From NCBI GenBank assembly GCA_036571765.1, contig BROE01000005.1, forward strand, positions 4,803,451 to 4,867,450: 64,000 bases of DNA, in the 5' to 3' direction. Numbering within the stretch: position 1 is the stretch's first letter; every line of letters starts with the position of its first letter. This stretch comes from Plecoglossus altivelis. Taxonomy: Eukaryota > Chordata > Actinopteri > Osmeriformes > Plecoglossidae. This document shows positions 1 to 10,999 of the stretch, piece by piece. The notes beneath the pieces were generated by a model, which saw nothing but the letters and a program-made list of their open reading frames with translations, made no database searches and had not been told where the DNA came from. The translations under genes were made by a program, and so were the position numbers.

Positions 1-6
1 TGCCAG

Positions 7-108
7 GTGTTCAACACATCTCTAGCAGAGCCCATTCCAGAGGGATATGAGCATGTGTCAGACATCGTACCTCCGTACAGTGCTTTCTCAGCACAGGGAC
101 AACCAGAG

Positions 109-144
<36 letters not shown>

Positions 145-3100
145 ACACAAACACATACACACACATACACAAACACACACATACACATACACATACACAC
201 ACACATACACACACACACACTCACATACACATACACACGCAAACACACACACAAACACAACTACACACGATGTACACACATACAGACATCAAAAAGACAA
301 ATACATACACACACACACACACACAAACAAACAAACAACTCTCACGCATACACACACACACACAAACAAACACATACACATAAACACACACACACATAAA
401 CACACACACACACACATACACATGAACACACAAACACACACAGTCACACACACTAATGCTTGGTTTATCCCAGGGTGACTTGGTTTATGTGAACTATGGT
501 CGTACGGAGGACTTCTTCCAGCTGGAGCGAGAGATGGACATCAATGTGAGCGGGAAAATTGCCATCGCCAGATACGGGAAGATATTCCGAGGCAACAAGG
601 TTAGAGGACATTCACTAACAGGCCAGTCTGACATCACTCCCAGACAGTCCTGAAGATTGGGAGAGATGAGATTCAGCTAGATGAACATGGTGAGATTCAG
701 ATAGATAAACATGTTGAGATTCAGATAGATGAACATGGTGAGATTCAGATAGATAAACATGGTGAGATTCAGATAGATAAACATGTTGAGATTCAGATAG
801 ATAAACATGTTGAGATTTGGCTAGATGAACATATTGAGATTCAGATAGATGAACATGTTGAGATTCGGCTAGATGAACATGTTGAGATTCAAATAGATGA
901 ACATGTTGAGATTCAGATAGATGAACATGTTGAGATTCAAATAGATGAACATATTGAGATTCGGCTAGATGAACATGTTGAGATTCAGATAGATGAACAT
1001 GTTGAGATTCAGATAGATGAACATGTTGAGATTCGGCTAGATGAACATGTTGAGATTCAGATAGATGAACATGTTGAGATTCAAATAGATGAACATATTG
1101 AGATTCAGCTAGATGAACATGTTGTGATTCGGCTAGATGAACATGTTGAGATTCAGCTGGGTGAAAGTGTTGAGAGTCAGCTGGGTGAACATGTGAAGGG
1201 TGGTTTGTAGGAGTTTTTACTCAGTCGGGTTTATCTTTCAGGTGAAGAACGCCATGTTGGCCGGGGCCATTGGGATCATCTTCTTTTCAGACCCAGCTGA
1301 CTACTGTGCTCCAGGAGTGGAGGTACACAGCACCACACTGACTACATTACCCATAGGTCACTCTGACTCATTCATCCAGATATCAACCACACTGTCTACC
1401 TTACCCAGAAGTCACTTTGGCTCACCCTTCATACAAACCACATTGACTACACTACCCAGAAGGCCCTCTGACTCAGTCATCCAGATACTAACCACACTGA
1501 GTACATTACCCAGAAGACCCTCTGACTCAGTCATCCAGATACTAACCACACTGAGTACATTACCCAGAAGTCACTTTGGCTCACCCTTCATACAAACCAC
1601 ATTGACTACACTACCCAGAAGGCCCTCTGACTCAGTCATCCAAATACTAACCACACTGACTTCACTACCCAGCTCCCAAACCAGCGGTGCTACACAGAGT
1701 GTTTCTGAACACTCAATGTTGCTGTGTGTATTGCTGGTGGGTCTGTGCAGACCTACCCCCAGGGGTGGAACCTACCAGGGGGCGGGGTTCAGCGGGGCAA
1801 CGTTCTCAACCTGAACGGAGCAGGAGACCCACTCACACCAGGGTACCCTGCCAAAGGTGCGTCCAGTACAGAAGCACAGAGACAAGGAGAATGCAAGACA
1901 TTATGACATAATGTGTGGGTGGATGAGTGTGTCTTTAACTTTTCTTTTCCTCAAACGTAGAGTATACCTACAGAGCCAGTAAAGAAGAGGGGGTGGGGCT
2001 TCCAAAGATTCCAGTGCATCCCATTGGCTACCATGACGCCATTCATCTTTTAAAGTGAGTATGAGTACTACACAAGGTGTAAGCACATCCTTCCAGACAG
2101 GGAGTAGGACACACCTGACAGAAAGTGTGATCATTGATAAGGTTACCTCACTTCCCTGACAGTTATGTCCAAATCCCCTTCCTTTGTGTGATGTCACATC
2201 CAATAGGAATATGGGAGGAGAGATTCCACCCAATAACTGGAAAGGAGCATTGAACGTCTCTTATCGGATTGGACCAGGCTTTACTGAAGCCTTCCAGGCC
2301 CAGTAAGTTCCTTTCATACCCTTACATCCTGTCTCCTTCCTTCCTTCTCTCCTCCGCTCTTCTCCTCTCTTTTCTCCTCTATTCTTTCTCTTTCTGCTTT
2401 TGTCTTCAAAAGCCCTCTGGCCTGAAGCCCAGAGCATCAGAATAGAGGCCCTTGTATGTCCTTTGGGAAGCCTCCTATCCCTACACACACACACAAGCAT
2501 GCACACGCACACACGCACACACACATACACGCACACACGCGCACACACACATGCACACACACACACACACAGACAAGAAGGGGGAGGAGGTTTTCGACCA
2601 CAAACAGTAATGTTGATAACAGAACAGGAAAGAACAGAACAGCCCCAGAACAGAACGTGAACAGAACGTGCGTGTGTCTTCTAGGAAGGTCCGTATGAAC
2701 ATCCACACCCACAACGTGGTCACCCGCATCTACAACGTCATCGGGAGGGTCAGAGGGGCGGTGGAACCAGGTAGAGCGTCACACACCCTGTACCGGCCAA
2801 TCAGCATAGAAACCCTACTGGCCAATCAGCATAGACACCCTGCTGACTCACAACTCTCTATCAGAGAGATCCAATCCAGAACAACTGCCACCCACAGCAG
2901 CATTATAACTACCTAGCTAAACCCTCCCTAACAGTGGGGGTTTAGAGTCCTGTTTAGAGTGATTTACTTGCTCAAATGAGTTTGCCAGCGAGCAGCTTGG
3001 ACTGGCTGAGAGAAGCGTGGGAGTGTTTTCTCTGATGTTGGACCCCTCCCTTCCTAAAACAACACGTTTCCATGGTGACCAGACCGCTACGTGATCCTGG

Positions 3101-3238
3101 GGGGGCACCGGGACGCCTGGGTGTTTGGGGGGATCGATCCGACCTCTGGAGCTGCTGTGGTGCATGAGACTGTGAGGAGCACTGGGGAACTGATTAAGAG
3201 AGGTGTGTTAGGGGTGCACACACTCTCTCTCTCTGTCG

Positions 3239-3289
<51 letters not shown>

Positions 3290-6157
3290 ACACTCTCTCA
3301 CACACACACGCACTTACACAATCTCTCTCTCTCTCACACACACATACACACACACTTACACACACACACACATGCACTCACACAATCTCACACATATACA
3401 CACACTCTTACACATGCAAACACACGCTCTCACACACACTCATGCTCTCACGCAATCTCACATACAAACACACTCACTCACACACGCACACAAACGAACA
3501 CTCGCACACACACTCACACATACACACTCATATATCAACACACACTAATAGTGTGTATGTGTGTGTTTCTGTAGGCTGGAGGCCCAGAAGGACTGTAGTA
3601 TTTGCCAGCTGGGATGCAGAAGAATTTGGTCTTCTAGGATCCACAGAGTGGGCTGAGGTAACAGACACACACACACACATGCACACACAAACATACACAC
3701 ATGTGCACACACAAACATACACACATGTGCACACACAAACGCGCACACACGTGCACACACACATGCACACACAAACATACACACATGTGCACACACAAAC
3801 ATACACACATGTGCACACACAAACGCACACACACGTGCACACACATGCACACACACATGCACACACAAACACACACACATGTACACACATGCACACACAA
3901 AAATGTTCACACACACATGCACACACATGTACACTCATGCACACTCAATCACACACACACACACACATGTACACACATGCATGCAAACACACACATGCAT
4001 GCAAACACACGCGTATGCACACTCATACACACAGTAAACAAATGTTCTCCCTACTGTGTAGGACAATGCTAGACTGCTCCAGGAAAGGGCAGTGGCCTAC
4101 ATCAATGCAGACTCAGCCATAGAAGGTAAGACTGTGTGTACGTGTTGATAGGGTTACCAGGTAAATGAGATTAAAATGACTGCTTCCAGTAGGTAAGAGA
4201 AACCAGGTTGTGTGTCTGTGTATGTTGCAGGTATGTTTACACTGAGGGTAGACAGTAGGTTGTGTGTGTATGTTGCAGGTATGTTTACACTGAGGGTAGA
4301 CAGTAGGTTGTGTGTGTGTATGTTGCAGGTATGTTTACACTGAGAGTAGACTGCACTCCTTCTCTACACACTCTGGTATACGACCTCACTAAACAGGTAC
4401 GTAGGTCTAACCTGGACTTTAACAGGCACACCCTCACTTAACATGTGTTATATAAAAGTGTTTCTGTATATCTAACGCTGGCTGTGGTCATGTGGACTAG
4501 ATTGCTAGTCCAGAGGAGGGAGAGGAAGGCATGTCTTTATATGAGAGCTGGCACAAACGTGACAACTGGACCAATGACCGCGATGCCCCCAGGTGAGCCC
4601 CGCCCCCTTTCCTCCACCGCCTCGCAACCTCTATCCCCCTCTGTGTATTGATGGTTGTGGACATCACAAAGGGGTTTTTTTGTCGTTGTTGTAAAAATGG
4701 CAAATTCATGAAGCAGACGCTTTCATCTGAAGTGAAACGGTGAAACGGGAATTTGAACTTGTGACCTCTTCATCTGCCGTCAAACGTCCTGCCACTGAGC
4801 TATACCCAAACCATCTCCCCACCCACCCCTTTCCTCCCTCTCTCCCTCTCTCTCTCTCTCTGCAGGATCAGTAAACTGGGTTCAGGCAGTGACTTTGAGG
4901 CCTATTTCATCCGCCTGGGCATCGCTGCAGGCAGGGCCAGATACACTAAGAACAGGGTAAACTTTGAAGACCCTACCTCCCTGAACTGCAGTTAAGATGT
5001 CTGTGAATGTTCTCATCTTTGTGTGTGTGTGTGTGTGTGTGTGCGCGTGCGCAGAAGACAGAGAGATACAGTAGCTACCCAGTGTACCACAGTGTCTACG
5101 AGACATACGAGCTGGTGGAGAAGTTCTACGACCCAACCTTCCGGAAGCTTCAAGCCGTTGCTCAGGTGAGAGCCGGCCTCGTCTTCCGATTGGCTGACTC
5201 CCTGCTGCTGCCTCTGGACGTCAGCGAATACGCCCAGGCATTGGAGAAGTACGCCCACACCATCGCTCAGCTGGGGGACAGACACCCTGATGCGCTAGTG
5301 ACATACGGGGTGACGTTTGGTAAGGCACGACCCACACACACATTCTCTCAGACACACACACACACGCTGACTGTTTATCGTGTGTCCAGATTCCTTGTTT
5401 TCAGCAGTGGAGAACTTCACCATAGCAGCAACGAACTTCAACGATCGTGTGAAAACACTGGACAGGACAGAGTAAGTGTGTCTGCAAACACGGTTCAGAA
5501 ATGGTCGGTTGACTGCTTTCATAAAGCGCATTTTAGCACCACCTAGTGGCACATCCAAGGTACTTCAACATTTGCCACTTTCACGCCCTCACACATTGAG
5601 GGTGGCAGAGCTGCCATGCAAGGTGCTGGCAGGCCCATTAGGAGCAACTTGGGGAGTGTGTGTGTGCGTCGCTGATTGACAGGTGTGTGTGTGTCAGCTC
5701 TCTCCAGGTGCGTATGGTGAACGACCAGCTGATGTATCTGGAAAGAGCCTTCATTGACCCTCTGGGTTTACCTGGTAGACCCTTCTACAGGTAACACACA
5801 CATACACACACACACACACACACACATATACACTCTCTCTCCACTCTCTCTCTCACACACACACACATACACTCTCACACACACATACACTCACCCTTAC
5901 ACACCAAGCTTATGTTTTCTCATCTCTAGATTAATTAATGTCCACATTCCTCTCTCCTGCTCTCCAGACATGTGATCTTCGCCCCCAGCAGCCATAACAA
6001 ATACGCAGGGGAGTCTTTCCCTGGCATCTACGATGCACTGTTTGACATAGAGCACGCAGCCAATCAAGAGAAAGCATGGGAGGAAGTGAGGCGTCAAATC
6101 AGCATCGCTGCTTTCACTGTGCATGCTGCCGGCATGACACTCACACCTCCTGCCTGA
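7..6157 (+). CDS. naalad2: Glutamate carboxypeptidase II family (NAALAD2/FOLH1-like) M28 metallopeptidase, 5' partial
   Basis: This is a zinc peptidase of the type II membrane NAALADase family, which cleaves C-terminal glutamate from N-acetylaspartylglutamate or folyl-polyglutamate outside the cell. Seventeen exons are read: 7-108, 474-599, 1242-1322, 1751-1856, 1961-2054, 2207-2302, 2685-2770, 3083-3202, 3575-3657, 4062-4125, 4329-4396, 4501-4592, 4866-4956, 5055-5319, 5390-5471, 5698-5790 and 5968-6157. They sum to 612 in-frame residues plus a stop. All family metal and catalytic residues are visible: His in GGHRDAW, Asp in GGIDP, the Glu pair in DAEEFGLLG, Asp in INADSAIEG and His in YPVYHSVYET. 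The C-terminus has the family block HNKYAGESFPGIYD. About 137 N-terminal residues, including the membrane anchor, lie left of the window. Wording such as VKNAMLAGAIGII and GSGSDFEAYF is closer to NAALAD2 than to FOLH1 as I recall them. The family is certain; the exact paralogue is less so. Confidence 0.9.
109..473 (+). repeat. CA-rich microsatellite filling an intron
   Basis: This naalad2 intron consists almost entirely of CA repeats interrupted by TA and AA steps. The long Thr/His or Val/Cys reading frames through it are repeat artefacts. Confidence 0.9.
663..1198 (+). repeat. 24-bp minisatellite in a naalad2 intron
   Basis: About 22 tandem copies of a 24-bp unit (gagattcagatagatgaac plus a 4-bp remainder, catg/catt variants) fill this intron. 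Copies differ by a few substitutions (cag/cgg, gat/aat). One forward frame stays open throughout, reading roughly EIQIDEHV per unit, because the unit length is a multiple of three. The intron has normal splice signals, so the repeat is not expected in mature mRNA. Confidence 0.9.
1323..1690 (+). repeat. Second intronic minisatellite, ~60-bp units
   Basis: Degenerate tandem copies of a unit built on 'accacactgactacattacc' followed by 'cagaagtcactctgactcat'. Some copies are nearly identical (1441-1560 against 1561-1650). The repeat lies in the naalad2 intron after the exon ending at 1322. Confidence 0.75.
3220..3545 (+). repeat. CT and CA microsatellite block
   Basis: CT repeats pass into CA repeats in the naalad2 intron between the exons that carry the zinc-binding His/Asp and the catalytic Glu pair. 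Confidence 0.9.
3662..4035 (+). repeat. CA repeat with higher-order ACATGTGCAC units
   Basis: CA-rich intronic array in which 'acacatgtgcacacacaaac' recurs regularly, giving a higher-order unit of about 20-30 bp. No coding content. Confidence 0.85.
4225..4340 (+). repeat. Triplicated splice-acceptor segment, 48-50 bp units
   Basis: The end of the intron and the start of the next naalad2 exon ('tatgttgcag' followed by 'gtatgtttacactgag') occur three times, with AG/GT junctions before 4231, 4279 and 4329. Only the third copy continues into recognisable protein (MFTLRVDCTPSL). Using either upstream copy would add 98 or 50 nt and shift the frame. Confidence 0.85.
4672..4812 (-). mobile_element. 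tRNA-derived SINE (fish type)
   Basis: Read on the minus strand, the element begins with a tRNA-like head: an A box (TAGCTCAGTGGCAGG) and about 40 bp on a B box (GTTCAAATTCC). It continues into a tail containing AAAGCGTCTGCT, a motif typical of fish SINE 3' ends, and finishes in an A-rich stretch. It is inserted in a naalad2 intron. The head is diverged and is not a functional tRNA gene. Confidence 0.75.
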
Positions 6158-7170
6158 TCCTCACACACACACACACACACCCACACCTCCCCTGAGCATT
6201 CCATGACGCACACAAAGTCCTTTTGTGCTCAGCAAGTCTGTCCAGCATAAAGATGTTGTTTTTTAACTGGTTTGTACATGTCATTCTTCAAGGCTGAAGC
6301 GACAGGATTCTCATTGTGCAGGTTCATGTTGTTCACGCTGAGGTTTACACAAGCTGTTGGAGAACCGTGTAATGATCACTGCCTTGGGGTCAACGCGGTG
6401 ACATTACGTCCAGGGTTTGTGCTGAGTTTGCAAAGCTGGAATTCAAATGGGGGAAAATACGAGTCACCAAACCTCCTAACAGTTATTTTGCTCCATGAGG
6501 TTCTAGATAAAGAAAATCAACAGTTTACTTTTTATAAATAAAAATTATGTTTAGTGGGAGTTTAGATTGTTTTAGTTGTTTGGCAGTTACATTAACAATG
6601 AGGTTCTATTATCTACCACTTTCTATTGTCAAATTTGACAAGAAAGAAAATAGTGTATTCTATTGTGTATGCATTCACATTCACAATAGACATGTGATCT
6701 GAGCCAAGTGTTGCAAATAACCAAGACCCACGTCAGTTTGGGATAGTTCGTTTTGAACTTTGTGGCGGCACTGGGAGTGAGGGAGGGAAAAAGTTAGTTA
6801 CGAGCCCTGGGTCACCACTCAAGTAAATGAATGACTTTTATAGATTGGATTCACACTTCCATAATTTAAACAGTTCGATCACCATCTCCTCATAAGATTT
6901 CATCCTTATAATTATGACAAAGCAAATCTCACCTGAACACTTAAAAACGTGTTTCTCCATGCTGGTCAAGTGCAAATCAAGACCATGTAGCCACAGTGTG
7001 TAGTTACACAGTGTGTAGTTACACAGTGTGTAGTTACACAGTTAAGTGTTACAGCTTAGTGTTACACTTTCCAAATCCCAGAAGTCACTTTCCCAAGTCT
7101 CAATATAAAACTGTTAAATAATGATGTAACGCTGAGGGGCCGAGTCACAGGAAGTCGTCCCCTTGTGACA
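6158..7170 (+). other. naalad2: naalad2 3' UTR and intergenic spacer
   Basis: The stretch after the naalad2 stop has a canonical poly(A) signal AATAAA at 6537-6542, giving a 3' UTR of about 400 nt. From about 6560 to 7170 no coding signal is seen, only a short repeat 'acagtgtgtagtt' (x3) at 6995-7040. The minus-strand NLR gene ends at 7171, so this is a tail-to-tail spacer. Confidence 0.6.
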
Positions 7171-8603
7171 TCATTCATCAGTCTGCGTGAGCTCTCTGAT
7201 GCACTCGTCCAGGTTGGCCTGTCTCTCAGGCTCGGCGCTCTCCTTCCTCTTGTGCAGCAGCCTGGCCGCCTCCTCCAGCCCCTTCACCAGAGGGGCGTCG
7301 TGCTCGAAGAACAGCCCTCGCAACGTCTTGTTGCTGTTGATCCTCTGCGGCATGCCGCTCAGGAAGCGCAGGAACATCTCGTATCGGCCGTACGGAGCGC
7401 TCAGGGCTCGGTCCACGGCGCTGCGGAGCAGGTCCGCCATGGAACGCTCCTTGACGAGGAGGGGGAGGCGGAGGGACCGGTCTAGAACGTTCTTCCCCTC
7501 CGCGCGGAACATCATGAAGACGTAGAGGGCTGCCATGAACTCCTGGGGATGATGTCACAATCAGCGGCCGGGAACGAACTCAAACTGTCATCATATTCTG
7601 ATGTTGAAATGATCGACAAGCAGGGAACGAAGCGACAAATCAGTCCCCCGCGTGATCCCAATATTTTTCAAACAACGATGCAACGACGACGGGCTTGCAG
7701 CCAGAACGCTCAGCAGGCAACACGAGTAAGACCAGTTGGGGCCCCTTTCAGAGAGAGAGAGAGAGAGAGGGGGGGGGGGGGGAGGAGGAGCTAACCTGGA
7801 AGGTGTAGTGGATGAAACTAAACACCCGCTTGTTGTTGGAGTCTCCCGGCAGCTCGGTGACGATGCCCGAGTACACAGCCACCTCCTCCACGGTCAGAGA
7901 GTACTCCGTCATGTCCTCCTCGTGGAACACCGGACGGTTCTTCTCCGTGAGCGTCAAAGCCATCTTGCCCAGCTTTCTTAAGAACTCTCTGTCCGTCTCT
8001 GTCCACGTCTGAGGAACACCATAACAGCAACAGAGAGGTGATGAAGAAGAAGAAGAAGGAGATGAAGAAGAACGAGGAGAAGAAGAAGAAGAAGAAGGAG
8101 ATGAAGAAGAAGGAGGAGGAGGAGAAGAAGAAGAAGAAGAAGAAGAAGGAGAAGAAGAAAAGAATGAGACGGGGAAAATAGAAAAGTACAGTCACTAATA
8201 AATCCTTGCCGCCGCTGGCAACTAGAAACGATCCAAAGCATCCAATCAGAACCTGGTAGTTTTGCGGGGCCCCGTAGTATTTCTCCAGCCTGCGATTGGT
8301 CTGAAGGATCACATGGTGAACGTAGAAGGAGCTCAGTATGGGGGGCGTGTCTCCGTGGCCGTCCCCGTGTTTGATCTCCCTCTCGAATATGACGGAGACG
8401 ATCCAGCACATGAAGGGCATGCGGCACAGGTCGTACAGCGAAGGCTGTGCCTTCATCTGTCTGATGATCTGAGCGGCTAGGTTCTGGTCTGCGAAGCGTT
8501 TGGTCATGAACTCCTCCTTCATCTCATTACTGCACGAGGGAGGAACGAAACCCACTTCAAACGCCACACTGGTTCAGGCCGTTCATTGCTAACCCCCCCC
8601 CCC

Positions 8604-8658
<55 letters not shown>

Positions 8659-8764
8659 CACACACTCCCACTCACCACACACACACACCACACCACACCA
8701 CACAACACACACCACACACAAACACAACACACACACTCCCACTCACACACACACACTCCCACTC

Positions 8765-8805
<41 letters not shown>

Positions 8806-10916
8806 CACAAACACACACAAACACACACACACTCCCACTCACACACTCCCACTCACACACACCCTACCTGTATCCCTGTATCTCGTACACCTTGTGCAGG
8901 TACTCTGCAGGTATCTGAGAGGTGGCAGCCCTCCTGCCAGTCACCCAGACCAGAGAGAAGGGCATCAGAGACCCTCGGATCAGATTCACCAACAGGGAGT
9001 CTACTGAGACCGACGTGGTGACGTCTGACACGACAGGCGTGCCCTGGAGAACAGAGGAGAGGCAGAGTCAGAGTGAGGTGTGTGAGTGTGTCTGTGTGTG
9101 AGTGTTTTTTTACTTGATTGTTGTATGTCTGTACTATTGTATGCCTGTACATATGTAGCACCGTGGCTCTGTGAGGCACGACATTTCGTTACACTGTATG
9201 CCCCCGCATGTAGCGGAATGACAATAAAGCACAACTTGAACTTGAACTTGTGTGTGAGGGGAAGAGGCTGGGGTCGGCCACGGGCTTGTGAAGGCGGCCG
9301 ATGGGAGATGTGAGCGCGCCGCGTCCAGTCGTGTGTGTCAGCGGTGAGCGGGTTTTCTTTTTCGCCGCTCTCTTCTTCTTAGTGGTGTCTTAGTTTGTGA
9401 TGGGTGCTGTGGCGAGGGTGTGACAGAGTGGATTTAGGTTAGTAGTGACTGAGAGGGTACCTTAAAGTCTAGTGTGGACTGGTAAAGGTCCATCCCCTCC
9501 AGGATGAACAGAGCCTTGAAGTCAGCTTGCTCCAGTAAGTCAGTGTTTTTGAGGTCGCTGTAGTAGTAGGTCAACAATTCCAGAAAGGACATAGTTTGGC
9601 CTGGCTTCAGGTGATGATTCCTTTTAACCCTCAACTCCCGGAAGGTGATTTTGAAGATTAACTGGATGTCCTAATAAAAGGGACACAGCAATGAAAATCA
9701 CTGCTTTTAAGTGTGAAGTAAAAACACAAATATTATCATTGTAATCATACAAGATACACATCATACTGTAAATATATGATCATGTCCTTCCATCCACAGA
9801 GGTATGACTTACCCTATTGGCTAGATCGTTGCACCAGTCCATAACAAACTTCTGCACGGCGACAGTTAGGCCAATCCCAGGAATCCCTGTGGTCAGGACA
9901 GTCCTTATAGCAAGGCTCCCAGGAGGGACGCAGAATATATCATTCCCTTTGACAAACGTGTCGGGGCTGGCCGCTTGGGGGACCGGGGGCGGTGGCATAC
10001 CAGGGACCTCGTGAAATGAGCTGATCCCACCATGGCCACAGCAGGATATCTGGGGGTGGGTGTACACTTTCTCTAGGCCGATTTGCTGGCCAGGTTTGGA
10101 GACGCCTTCGTGGATGGTGCTGTGTTTCCTTATCAGGATCTTCCTCACGGACAACTGGACCAGCGCTGGGGTGACACGGAAGGCCAGAGATAGGAAGGTG
10201 ACGCGCGGGGAGACGAGGGAGGGGAGACCACGAGGGAGGGGAGACCACGAGGGAGGGGAGACCACGAGGGAGGGGAGACCACGAGGGAGGGGACACCACG
10301 AGTGGCAGGGGAAGAGGAAGTACAGACAGGACACGTCAGTTTGATTCGACCCACAGGAGGAAGTGAGACCATCCGGCCTGCTCTCCTTCACTGCTGTGAC
10401 AGCTTGTTACCTCTCCTGCAAGTCGTGGCCAGTTCTTCTGCTATTTCGGTCTTCCGGATATCGTGCAAGGTTTCTACGGCTAGCTCCAGCCCATCCCCCT
10501 TCCCTGTCCAATCAGAACACCAGGAGCGTAAGAGAGGATGAACAGGAGTTGTAGTCCACAAAGAGAAACGTTAGCACTGCAACATAGACCTCCAGGAGGT
10601 TGTTGAGCGATACAGCATGGTGTCGGGGTGTCATCTTACCGTATATCTCTATGATCTTGTCCGCCACGTCCAGGGAGTCATAGTCATCCAGCATGTCCAG
10701 CGTGAAGGGCCGGTCACGCCAACACAGGGCCCGCTTGTACTGGTGCAGCTCAGCGCTTGTCAGCTGAGACAAGGCTTTCTGTATGGACTGGAGAGAGAGA
10801 GACAGTTAGAGAGACCAGAAGAGAGGGAGCGGAGGGGGGAGGGGAGGAGGGAGGGAGGAGGGAGAGACACAGAGAGAGACATACGGAAGGGAGAGACAGA
10901 GAGAGAGACAGGGAGG

Positions 10917-10999
<83 letters not shown>

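Noticed and set aside
7..478. Long Thr/His or Val/Cys reading frames over CA/GT repeats here and in many other places (e.g. 3528-4122, 8586-8918, 57870-58532, 59003-59639)
   Set aside because: They are simple translations of dinucleotide repeats with no composition or homology of real proteins.
4750..4812. A functional tRNA gene on the minus strand
   Set aside because: A and B boxes are present but the cloverleaf is disrupted and a SINE tail follows, so it is a retroposon head.
5160..5175. A splice donor (CAG/GTGAGA) inside naalad2 exon 5055-5319
   Set aside because: The frame continues without interruption into conserved family sequence (VRAGLVFRLADS), so no intron is needed.
9780..10391. 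Pro/Ser/Leu-rich extension of the NLR P-loop exon
   Set aside because: The extension is read-through of a 17-bp minisatellite; a good acceptor before 10165 keeps the phase with the PYRIN exon.
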